Positions 1 through 5,748 are shown, counted from the first letter of the stretch. The stretch is DNA of 5,748 nucleotides from Schlesneria sp. (GCA_025353525.1 JANXOO010001479.1:1-5748), one strand, 5' to 3'. Numbers and translations are program-made. Notes: generated by a model not told the origin, from the sequence alone.

Positions 1-228
1 CTCAACCGAACTCATTTCTGGCGAAGTATTCATATTCATGTTTGCTTATTCTTTCGTATGGGGTATCATTTTTACGGCCGAAATCCGTTAAGAGACTCGT
101 TTTTCGGGTTTTCAAAGTCGACATCTTTTGTCATTACGCCAATTCTTGCAAAAAAACGCGTACTCGGAACGAAAGTTGCCATATCGATAAGTTCTTGCCG
201 CGTCGAGGTTTTCTCGCGCGATTTATTT

Positions 229-245
229 GCTGGCTTGTTGCCAGC
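229..245 (+). other. Small perfect hairpin in the STAS leader
   Basis: GCTGGC (229-234) pairs perfectly with GCCAGC (240-245) around a TTGTT loop. It ends 54 nt before the STAS start codon. No T-run follows, so it is not a terminator. It could be a leader structure or a protein-binding dyad, or it could be chance, since the stem is only 6 bp. Confidence 0.3.
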
Positions 246-285
246 CGTGGTTTGACTGAACGGGCTCGCCTTTTTAGCTTATTTT

Positions 286-290
286 GGAGG
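286..290 (+). promoter_or_regulatory. Shine-Dalgarno site of the STAS gene
   Basis: A perfect GGAGG lies 9 nt before the ATG at 300. It decides the start: the same frame is open much further upstream, but no other start in it has such a site, and the STAS fold begins just after this ATG. Confidence 0.85.
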
Positions 291-299
291 AATTGTCGG

Positions 300-629
300 A
301 TGCACAGTGTGTCAGCTTTGGAAGTTTACCAGGCGGGTGAACTGACCGTGATCGGGTTTGGGGGACGAGAACTCCTTGACGATATGAATGTGGCCGAGTG
401 TCGTGACGAGCTTGTCGAATTGATTCGCGACAACAATTGCAAAACGCTGGCGTTTGATCTGACGCGAGTTCGATTTATCCCCAGCGGGCTTTTGGGATTG
501 CTGGCATCGATTCGTAAGCATGGGGTGGAAGTCCATCTTTACAATCCGTCAGCGGATATACGGGAAGTCCTCGAAATCACGAAACTCGATTCGGTCCTGC
601 AAATGCATACGCTCGACGTTGAACTCTGA
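300..629 (+). CDS. STAS-domain protein (anti-sigma factor antagonist-like)
   Basis: This is a 109-aa cytoplasmic protein made almost entirely of one STAS domain. The family includes anti-anti-sigma factors such as SpoIIAA and RsbV, which bind an anti-sigma kinase and free its sigma factor. Visible parts are: strands near residues 6-20 (ALEVYQAGELTVIGF), a helix at about 31-43, the core strand AFDLTRVRFI (51-60), the loop PSGLLG (61-66) leading into a helix, a strand VEVHLYNP (76-83), and the closing helix with VLEITKLDSVL (90-100). The length is typical for a single-domain STAS protein. Aligned without gaps to the SpoIIAA motif DSSGLG, the loop keeps the first serine (S62) but has glycine at the usual phospho-serine position and proline in place of the aspartate. 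No anti-sigma kinase, phosphatase or sigma gene lies in the window, so its partner is unknown. The start is fixed by a GGAGG 9 nt upstream. The STAS assignment is firm; a role in sigma control is inferred. Confidence 0.85.
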   Translation: MHSVSALEVYQAGELTVIGFGGRELLDDMNVAECRDELVELIRDNNCKTLAFDLTRVRFIPSGLLGLLASIRKHGVEVHLYNPSADIREVLEITKLDSVLQMHTLDVEL

Positions 630-660
630 TCAATCGATCGAGTCTGAAATCGGAAATGAA

Positions 661-695
661 GAAGGGCTCCGGAAAATCCGAAGCCCTTTCTCTTT
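661..695 (+). terminator. Rho-independent terminator between convergent genes
   Basis: AAGGGCTCCGGA (662-673) pairs with TCCGAAGCCCTT (677-688) around a 3-nt AAA loop, with one C-A mismatch in 12 positions. It is followed by TCTCTTT, giving a U-rich tail. It starts about 30 nt after the STAS stop codon. On the other strand the hairpin is followed by a moderately T-rich run (CTTCATTTCC), so it may also end the minus-strand gene whose stop is at 757-759. Confidence 0.8.
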
Positions 696-756
696 GCAGG
701 AACCACCCACTCGCATTCGTCACTTTTGATTGATTTTCCGTCAATGAAAGCGGCAC

Positions 757-2541
757 CTAATCGACCGAGATCGAAGCCCATCCATCCCTTAAACGAATTT
801 CCGTGACTCGGGGGACGGGGCCGCTGACAGACCACACGCTCGTTGGTAATTCACGATCGAACGCGAGCTTCGAAAGTTTCGATTCGATCCCCTGAGCGAC
901 CATTTTCAATGCAATATCAGTCCCTGCACCTCCCGTGCTGCTGTCCTGCAACGTGACCTGTGGCGTGCCCGGCGTGACCAGTATCCTGGTGGCGGTCATT
1001 TCTGTGCGGTACGGAATTGTGATCGAGATCGCAGGTACAATGTCCTGTCCCGCCGGCTTGAATTTTGCGCGCAACGTCAGGAATGCCTCATCCTGTTCGA
1101 TGCGAATCGCCAGCGGTTCGGATTTGTCGAACTCAATGTCCGTGATGATGTTTTCAAATCCCGGCAGGGCAATCGGCGGCGGATCCCTGTCACTACTTTC
1201 ATCCGACGAGGTCACTTCACAGGATGCAATCAGTTCCTTGAGTTTCCGATCCGTCGTCTTATAACCGCTGAGTCCCGATCGCTGAATGATCGTGTTCAGC
1301 AGGCTTTCGTGGAATGCGACATGGAAGCCCCGATTCGCGTCAGGATTGAGATCCATTCCGGCCATTGGCTCTGATACGATCGCGGATGCGGGGGCAACCA
1401 GTGCCGAGTAATTGAGCGAAGTATCTGTCGATGTGACCTGCTGCCGGGTTGGCATCAGATTCATCGCCTTTAACTGACTTCGAACGACCAGTTCCAGTTG
1501 GTCATTGGCCGTGGCGAGTTGTCGATCGATCGAATTATCGAATTCCGGATAAACTCGATCGACGACCCGTTCCCGCGAGATCGCTTCGGCGGCAGGTCGG
1601 TGCCTTTCCGCTTCGCGAAAGGCAATTTTGTTCGCAATCCCGCCGAAAAGCGTACCTGTCAACGGAGTCGTCGCCCCCAGCGTCTGGCTATTTGCCTGCA
1701 CCCGAATCACGGCGTGTCTCGTCGAAATGCTGGTCCCGTCGAAAAAGAGCTCTTTTAAGGCAACGAATTCCTGACGACTGGCAACATCGACCTTCGCCTG
1801 GGGTGTCACACCAGTTGTCTCACTTTGAGTTGTTCCATTAAGAACAAGCATGCCACGAGCCTTGTCAGCACCTGGCAACAAGTCGAATCGAAGACGAGTG
1901 ATCGTGTTCTGACGCCCTGTGACTTCTGCACCCAGAATGAAATCGCGCACCTCACCCGGCGTGTTTTCGTCCCGCGATACGAACCGGTTCAGGAAACCCT
2001 CGCTGACTTTGAAACGCAGGTTTCCTATGGCAGGCGGCGATTCGACCGGCTTTTGAACGACGGTCACTCCGCGAAGGGCGTCAATCCCGATTCGGCCCGC
2101 CACGCCGGCTTCGGGGAATGCGCCAAAATATCGTGTCGGTTGACCGATGGCATATGGAATACCCTGGTGTCCGGCAGGCGACCCATACCTCGGCGAACGG
2201 AACCGTGGACCAGGAAAATAATCGGGGTCGAGTGGCGAAAACGGCGGCGCTGGTCCAATCGAAACGGGAGGTATTACATACGGGTTTGCAATGGGACCAA
2301 TGCTGACACCTGGCGTCCCCAACGGTACAGGTTCAAAGAATAGAGAATCAGCCTGTGCACGACATACCGAATCAGAGCATACCCATGTGACCAGAGCCAG
2401 GCAGACAACGAATAACACCGAGTGGTTCACGGCTGATTTCGTCGAGAGTCCCTCTGAGTTCTTCTGAAATCCCAAAGTATGGCTCCGTAGAAAAGGCGTA
2501 CTAAAACCTGCTTCAATCCTGATCGCGAGAGATTTCAACAT
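757..2541 (-). CDS. Exported protein of unknown function with apparent internal duplication
   Basis: This 594-aa protein belongs to no family I recognise. The ATG at 2541 is chosen because AGGAG lies 9 nt before it; an in-frame TTG at 2574 has no such site. The N-terminus is a polar stretch of about 40 residues, then a hydrophobic core (SVLFVVCLALVTWV, 41-54) and a signal-peptidase-like site RAQA/DS after residue 64, so export to the periplasm or cell surface is likely. Residues 71-145 are rich in Pro, Gly and Tyr and look disordered. Two similar segments follow. FKVSEGFLNRFVSR (177-190) and VAFHESLLNTIIQR (408-421) share an E-x-[FL]-L-N core, and each is followed by I-T-x-[LI]-x-F-D (214-220 and 466-472) and alternating beta-like strands. 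An alpha-rich linker at about 306-363 separates the halves. No enzyme motif, lipobox, C-terminal anchor or further transmembrane helix is visible. It converges on the STAS gene and is divergent from the P450 gene across a 684-nt spacer. Alternative start: GTG at 2430 would give a 27-residue signal peptide but has only a weak, distant ribosome-binding site. Confidence 0.8.
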   Translation of the reverse strand: MLKSLAIRIEAGFSTPFLRSHTLGFQKNSEGLSTKSAVNHSVLFVVCLALVTWVCSDSVCRAQADSLFFEPVPLGTPGVSIGPIANPYVIPPVSIGPAPPFSPLDPDYFPGPRFRSPRYGSPAGHQGIPYAIGQPTRYFGAFPEAGVAGRIGIDALRGVTVVQKPVESPPAIGNLRFKVSEGFLNRFVSRDENTPGEVRDFILGAEVTGRQNTITRLRFDLLPGADKARGMLVLNGTTQSETTGVTPQAKVDVASRQEFVALKELFFDGTSISTRHAVIRVQANSQTLGATTPLTGTLFGGIANKIAFREAERHRPAAEAISRERVVDRVYPEFDNSIDRQLATANDQLELVVRSQLKAMNLMPTRQQVTSTDTSLNYSALVAPASAIVSEPMAGMDLNPDANRGFHVAFHESLLNTIIQRSGLSGYKTTDRKLKELIASCEVTSSDESSDRDPPPIALPGFENIITDIEFDKSEPLAIRIEQDEAFLTLRAKFKPAGQDIVPAISITIPYRTEMTATRILVTPGTPQVTLQDSSTGGAGTDIALKMVAQGIESKLSKLAFDRELPTSVWSVSGPVPRVTEIRLRDGWASISVD

Positions 2542-2550
2542 GATCGAAGG

Positions 2551-2555
2551 CTCCT
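2551..2555 (-). promoter_or_regulatory. Shine-Dalgarno site of the exported-protein gene
   Basis: AGGAG on the minus strand (CTCCT on the plus strand) lies 9 nt before the ATG at 2541. It favours this start over the TTG 33 nt further upstream, which has a CCTCC-containing, non-complementary upstream region. Confidence 0.8.
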
Positions 2556-2819
2556 GAGCGAGATTTCGCCGCAATTGTAGGAGGCAAGCCGCTGAATAAG
2601 CTAATGAATTCTGAACCTGTTTTCCGGATTTTGGCCACGTGACATCAAATTGACGACACTACGATGTGGGAAAAACGCACCCGCTCGGCGCATGCCAAAC
2701 CAATGCATGCAATTTGGCGCGGCGTATCTTCAATTTGACATACTCCTGACCGAGAGTTTGCCCCCCGCGCTGATTCTGGCGTTCGTTATCGCGACCGACA
2801 GCCATGGAAATACCGGTCC

Positions 2820-2878
2820 CTGAAAAACGTGGACAGGTACCTGGAAGACCCCGGCGCGCCGGGGTCCCCGTTTTTCAG
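2820..2878. repeat. Nested inverted repeats, REP-like element or attenuator
   Basis: A 15-bp inverted repeat with one mismatch (CTGAAAAACGTGGAC at 2820-2834 and GTCCCCGTTTTTCAG at 2864-2878) encloses two perfect palindromes: CAGGTACCTG at 2834-2843 and a 20-bp GC-rich one at 2847-2866 built from GACCCCGG, CGCG and CCGGGGTC. The central hairpin followed by CCCCGTTTTT looks like a strong terminator on the + strand, and the upstream A-run could pair with that T-run to make an alternative fold. No + strand gene lies just upstream to terminate, so an attenuator in a long P450 leader, or a dispersed REP-like repeat of the kind moved by RAYT transposases, is more likely. No transposase gene is present in the window. 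Confidence 0.6.
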
Positions 2879-2955
2879 CCCATAAATTTTCCTCTGCCCG
2901 TTGCCCAAAGAAACGGTCCTGCCGTCGGAAACTTTCCTTTCAGCGAGTGGTCGAC

Positions 2956-3010
2956 GCCTCTTTCAGAGGCTGAAACCGCAAACATCGTTCCAAACAATGT
3001 TTGCAGTTTC
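2956..3010. repeat. Two adjacent hairpins upstream of the P450 gene
   Basis: The first hairpin pairs GCCTCT (2956-2961) with AGAGGC (2965-2970) around a TTC loop. The second starts one base later: GAAAC, GCAAACAT and GTT (2972-2976, 2978-2985, 2987-2989) pair with AAC, ATGTTTGC and GTTTC (2993-2995, 2997-3004, 3006-3010), giving 16 pairs with two C-A mismatches and a 3-nt loop. A run GTGGTTTTTA follows a few bases later, so the second hairpin may act as a terminator or attenuator about 215 nt before the P450 start. An operator dyad is an alternative. Confidence 0.55.
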
Positions 3011-3210
3011 CCTAGTGGTTTTTAGCGACAATTGTTACAAACCGTTCCGCTGGTTTGCCGCAGGCTGAATTCGTGGCAGGGACACTCGTTCAATCGTGCC
3101 GAATATTGGATAAAAATCGACGCAATCCGTCAGTGCTGCGCGTGGGAAATCCTATAACGCGGCATGCGAAAATTGAAAAACGAAATGCAGGATGCTTTCG
3201 TCTCAACGTC

Positions 3211-3215
3211 AAGGA
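3211..3215 (+). promoter_or_regulatory. Shine-Dalgarno site of the P450 gene
   Basis: AAGGA lies 10 nt before the ATG at 3226. It sets the start there; the frame is open upstream to a TTG at 3055, but the extra 57 residues are unlike any P450 N-terminus. Confidence 0.75.
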
Positions 3216-3225
3216 AGACTTTTCG

Positions 3226-4656
3226 ATGATTCCCACCAGTCTTACGATCGCTCGCACTGACGACGAGCCACTTCCGGTCACTCATGGTCGGTTGCTCGAC
3301 TTCCCTGACGACCCGATCGCGTGCCTTCGAACACTGCATGCCCGCCACGGAAACATCTGCGCGATGGAAGAGCAGGGGCAGCGGATCTATTTCATCTTTG
3401 GCCCCGAATTCAACCATCAGGTTTTGAGTGACGGCGTCAATTTCCATTCGCGATTTTTTGCGATTCGAGGCTCGCGCAACTCGCCGCAACGACGACTCAG
3501 TTCCGGGCTACTCAGTATGAACGGCGAGACGCACAAGCGAAACCGCCGACTTGTCATGGACGCTTTTATGAAAAAAGCGATGCTCAATTACGTTCCGTCG
3601 ATTCGCACTGAAGTCGAATCGATGCTGGCAGAATGGGTGCCAGGAACCGAACGGGACATCGCGCGCGACATGACCGATTTTATGCTGCGGCTGACCAGTT
3701 CGATCCTGTTCGGCCTCGATGAACCGGAAGTCGCCTACAAAATCGGCCACATGATCGACCGCTGGGTTCACTTGAACCACGAGCTGGGTATGGGGGCATT
3801 TGTTGCAGATATGGCGATTGCGAACCGGTACGGTGATCTGCTAAGTGATGCAGGTGAGCTGGAAACAGAAATTGTGGAAATGATCCGCAAGCGTAAAGCG
3901 AACCCGACAGGTTCGGATGCGCTGTCGATTCTGATCGGTGCTCATGACAGCGAAGGAAGCATTTCGGAAAGCGAACTGGTCGGTCAGGCGGCCCTGATGT
4001 TCGCCGCTGCACATATGACGACAGCTCATTCGCTCGCATGGACGCTCTTTTTATTGGCTCAGCATCCGCGTTCGATGGAGAAACTGCACGGCGAGTTCAC
4101 CACGCAACTGGACGGAGGATTTCCGTCGATGGCACAAGCAGAGCGGTTGACATTTACCGAGCGGACGATCAAGGAAAGCATGCGAATTCTTCCGGCGTCG
4201 TCGTACTCGCAGCGTGTGACGGCTGCTGCGGTCGAACTGGGGCCGTTTCAGTTGGCTCCCGGCTCAGGCATCATCTTCAGTCAATTCATTACGCATCATA
4301 TGCCGGGCATCTACCCCGATCCGGAAGCGTTTTTGCCAGATCGGTGGCTGAACATCAATCCGTCGCCCTACCAGTATCTGCCATTCGGAGCGGGTCCGCG
4401 GATGTGCCTGGGTGCATCGCTCGCCATGTTGATTATGAAGGCGTCGATTCCGACAATCCTGCAACGATTCAAACTGACAGTCGTGCCAAACTCGGAAGTG
4501 AGCGGCAAGGTGATTTCGACCATGTTGGGCCCGACAACCGGCGTCATGATGCGAATCGATCAGCAGGACGGACGATTCGAATCCCAGCCAGTTCGTGGCA
4601 ATATCCATGACATGGTCGACTTAAGAGAAGTGATGCCCGTCAGAAGGGCGGCATAA
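3226..4656 (+). CDS. Cytochrome P450 (soluble bacterial type)
   Basis: This 476-aa haem-thiolate enzyme would use O2 and electrons from a redox partner to oxidise an unknown organic substrate. Motifs occur in family order: H103-x3-R107 in the C helix (haem propionate contact), the I helix at about 249-276 with AAHMTT (261-266), the K-helix E317-S-M-R320, the PERF-like FLPDRW (369-374), and the haem loop FGAGPRMCLG (387-396) with C394 as axial ligand. There is no N-terminal membrane anchor or signal peptide, so it is cytoplasmic. The usual I-helix acid is replaced by M264 and the usual glycine by A262, while T265 is kept; this may alter proton delivery to oxygen. About 30 residues after the final core strand (GVMMRI, 439-444) form a polar tail longer than usual. 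No ferredoxin or reductase gene is nearby, so partner and substrate cannot be deduced. The stop codon lies 31 nt from that of the convergent minus-strand gene. The family is certain; the CYP subfamily is not assigned. Confidence 0.95.
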   Translation: MIPTSLTIARTDDEPLPVTHGRLLDFPDDPIACLRTLHARHGNICAMEEQGQRIYFIFGPEFNHQVLSDGVNFHSRFFAIRGSRNSPQRRLSSGLLSMNGETHKRNRRLVMDAFMKKAMLNYVPSIRTEVESMLAEWVPGTERDIARDMTDFMLRLTSSILFGLDEPEVAYKIGHMIDRWVHLNHELGMGAFVADMAIANRYGDLLSDAGELETEIVEMIRKRKANPTGSDALSILIGAHDSEGSISESELVGQAALMFAAAHMTTAHSLAWTLFLLAQHPRSMEKLHGEFTTQLDGGFPSMAQAERLTFTERTIKESMRILPASSYSQRVTAAAVELGPFQLAPGSGIIFSQFITHHMPGIYPDPEAFLPDRWLNINPSPYQYLPFGAGPRMCLGASLAMLIMKASIPTILQRFKLTVVPNSEVSGKVISTMLGPTTGVMMRIDQQDGRFESQPVRGNIHDMVDLREVMPVRRAA

Positions 4657-4687
4657 AGATCGTCAGATGACCGGTCCTAATGAAACG

Positions 4688-5748
4688 TCATCCCGGCCAC
4701 AACGTAATCGGCCAGTCCGTCAATTCGGCAAGTGACTTTGCCGATTCAAAATCCGGGACAAATAACAGGATATCATCGGCCGTCAACTCGGCAAGATCCA
4801 GGTCTCCGCAGACGCGCCATTCCTGTTCGATGGTCCAATCGATTCCCGACTTCCCGGTGGCCAGTTGAAAATACGGTCGATCAACTTCTTGCAGCGATTG
4901 CCAAACTGTTTCGTCGCCATAGTTCACTGGTCGAGCACCACGTTTCATCAACCACTCGCGACGCAGACACAGCCCGTAGGGCTCGAAGTCCCAGCGGACG
5001 CGATGGGGACGAAAGCGATGCAAATCGGGCAATTGAGCTAGCGGGCAGGCCGTCAAGCTGACAGCTCGCTGACCGCCGCGAATCGTTTCGCCCGACGCAA
5101 TCAGTCTTTTTTGTGCGACGATGCGACAAAGCGCCCCGAGTGCCGAGTGATCGGCGTCGGGACGTGACTCGAGCAAACTGTCGGCATGCTGTTCAAACGA
5201 TTCGCCAGGCCACGGTCCAGGTCGCGACCGCGTTGAATGAGTCAAAAAATCCCAACGATCAGCCTGAGGGAACGGAACGACAAGGTAGACGCTGTCGTCG
5301 ATTCTGGAGACAGTGTCGTTGACGTTTGGTCCAGCAGCAGATCGCATCGTTGCTGGCAATTGACCTTCGAAAGGACAACAAAGTTCCAGTTCCGGCTTCC
5401 ACAATTCCGCTCCTGCAAGGCAAAGTTCTGCCTTCAGGGTGTCGGGTTGCAAATTCGGCAGGTCGACCAGAATACTGCGACCCTGCCGTTGCAGGAGCCG
5501 TTCCAGGAGCAATTGATGCAGATTGCCGCCGGAACGCAACTGAAGGACGTACACAACATCCGCCGCCGCGAACAGTGCCCGATCAACGACCGGGACTTTG
5601 TCTGCAGCAGAAATGGCAACGGACTCGCGCTCTGGATGAAGCCGGGTTCCGATTTGATCGCGGTTCGTTCCCCGGTTGCCGGGCAGACTGACGATCGAAT
5701 GCGGAATACTCAATCGCGAAGCCGCGTGACAAACAAGGTCGGCCCCGG
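4688..5748 (-). CDS. SLOG (DprA/LOG-like) plus AbiGi/DUF2971-like protein, 5' partial
   Basis: The frame is open to the window edge, so the start lies outside; 352 residues are visible. A TTG at 5713 is not a credible start because it would cut into a conserved motif. Visible residues 1-97 look like the later part of a DprA/LOG-type Rossmann domain: GAD-x3-H (1-7) matches the GxD-x3-H of DprA, SIVSLPGN (17-24) its following strand, ADVVYVLQLRSGGNL (62-76) the 'VvEA-rSG' nucleotide-binding segment, and GRSILVDLP (89-97) the next strand. From about residue 150 the protein resembles AbiGi/DUF2971-like proteins: THSTR with GPWPGES (169-183), IRGGQRAVSLTACPL (222-236), RWDFEPYGLCLRREWL (251-266), GARPVNYGDE (270-279) and IDWTIEQEWRVCGDLDL (302-318). 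The C-terminus is complete. No signal peptide or membrane segment is seen in the visible part. A phage-defence or nucleotide-signal role is inferred from these resemblances, which were made by eye. No partner gene is in the window; neighbours upstream of it lie outside. Confidence 0.7.
   Translation of the reverse strand, partial: GADLVCHAASRLSIPHSIVSLPGNRGTNRDQIGTRLHPERESVAISAADKVPVVDRALFAAADVVYVLQLRSGGNLHQLLLERLLQRQGRSILVDLPNLQPDTLKAELCLAGAELWKPELELCCPFEGQLPATMRSAAGPNVNDTVSRIDDSVYLVVPFPQADRWDFLTHSTRSRPGPWPGESFEQHADSLLESRPDADHSALGALCRIVAQKRLIASGETIRGGQRAVSLTACPLAQLPDLHRFRPHRVRWDFEPYGLCLRREWLMKRGARPVNYGDETVWQSLQEVDRPYFQLATGKSGIDWTIEQEWRVCGDLDLAELTADDILLFVPDFESAKSLAELTDWPITLWPG

Larger units (their letters stand above)
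1..299. other. Non-coding leader upstream of the STAS gene
   Basis: This stretch is AT-richer than the genes to its right and I see no convincing gene in it. Two forward frames stay open (one from the window edge to a stop at 255, one running into the STAS gene), but their translations are rich in Phe, Ser, Cys and Arg with no recognisable motif and no ribosome-binding site, so I read them as chance. A small perfect hairpin lies at 229-245. A weak promoter-like pair (TTGCTT at 42-47 and TATCAT at 64-69, 16-nt spacer) is present. A TTGACT at 252-257 has no acceptable -10 and sits too close to the start codon. No promoter is therefore assigned with confidence. Confidence 0.5.
2542..3225. other. 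Long gene-free spacer between divergent genes
   Basis: No believable gene lies here. A 73-codon forward frame at 2804-3025 runs straight through two inverted-repeat clusters and has no ribosome-binding site. The spacer must hold the promoters of the exported-protein gene (left) and the P450 gene (right), but I find no pair of boxes I would defend. TTGACA at 2735-2740 lacks a -10 box, and TATAAC at 3153-3158 lacks a -35 box. Other features are a 9-bp inverted pair TCAAATTGA (2645-2653) and TCAATTTGA (2730-2738), a GCCAAA/TTTGGC dyad (2694-2699 and 2713-2718) containing the second of two GCATGC copies (2690-2695 and 2705-2710), and the stronger repeats at 2820-2878 and 2956-3010 listed separately. 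Confidence 0.6.

Noticed and set aside
58..255. Open forward frame at the left edge as the 3' end of a gene
   Set aside because: The translation is low in acidic residues, rich in Phe/Ser/Arg, shows no motif and has no ribosome-binding site; the DNA is AT-richer than the real genes.
42..299. N-terminal extension of the STAS protein
   Set aside because: The extra 86 residues have no domain character, and GGAGG plus ATG at 300 give a start that matches the STAS fold.
1449..2343. Forward ORFs antisense to the exported-protein gene (1449-1841, 1498-1758, 1825-2343)
   Set aside because: They are Arg/Ser-rich shadows of the minus-strand gene, with no motif and no ribosome-binding site.
2542..2574. 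TTG start for the exported protein
   Set aside because: No ribosome-binding site precedes it; the ATG at 2541 has AGGAG at good spacing.
2735..2763. Sigma70-type promoter from TTGACA at 2735-2740
   Set aside because: The hexamer is perfect, but the position 17 nt further on is GC-rich (around TTGCCC) and no -10-like box is present.
2804..3025. 73-codon forward ORF in the spacer
   Set aside because: It runs through both inverted-repeat clusters, its odd Pro/Arg composition follows from the palindromes, and no ribosome-binding site precedes it.
3055..3225. Upstream extension of the P450 from a TTG
   Set aside because: The extension has no P450-like sequence or signal, while AAGGA and ATG at 3226 give a usual bacterial P450 N-terminus.
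4038..4610. 190-codon forward ORF inside the P450 gene
   Set aside because: It is an out-of-frame shadow of the P450 coding sequence, whose signature motifs lie in the other frame.
4669..4676. GACCGGTC palindrome between the convergent P450 and edge genes as a terminator
   Set aside because: It is an 8-bp dyad with no loop and no T-run; no terminator could be supported in the 31-nt gap.

Overview
The window carries four protein-coding genes and looks like chromosomal DNA of a planctomycete-type bacterium. This placement is an inference. It rests on the protein styles seen here: a small lone STAS protein of the 'PSGLLG' kind, a long exported protein of no known family, and loosely packed genes with large spacers. 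No rRNA, tRNA, transposase gene, CRISPR array or plasmid function is visible.

Layout from left to right. Positions 1-299 are a non-coding leader. A 109-aa STAS-domain protein (anti-anti-sigma-like) on the + strand occupies 300-629. A hairpin terminator at 661-695 lies between it and a convergent minus-strand gene. That gene (757-2541) encodes a 594-aa exported protein that I do not recognise but that seems to contain an internal duplication. A long gene-free spacer (2542-3225) follows. It holds two clusters of inverted repeats, at 2820-2878 and 2956-3010. The + strand gene at 3226-4656 is a soluble cytochrome P450 of 476 aa with an intact haem-thiolate signature. The last gene, on the minus strand from 4688 to the right edge, is cut at its 5' end. 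Its N-terminal half looks like a DprA/LOG-type (SLOG) Rossmann domain, and its C-terminal half resembles the AbiGi/DUF2971 proteins linked to phage abortive infection.

The genes do not form an operon. They are arranged convergent, divergent, convergent, each apparently with its own signals, and no shared pathway is evident. Three of the start sites are set by good Shine-Dalgarno sequences.

The points most worth a second look are the edge gene (possible nucleotide-sensor plus effector architecture), the replacement of the conserved I-helix acid of the P450 by methionine, the changed phospho-acceptor motif of the STAS protein, and the nested inverted repeats in the large spacer, which may be a small mobile REP-like element or an attenuator.
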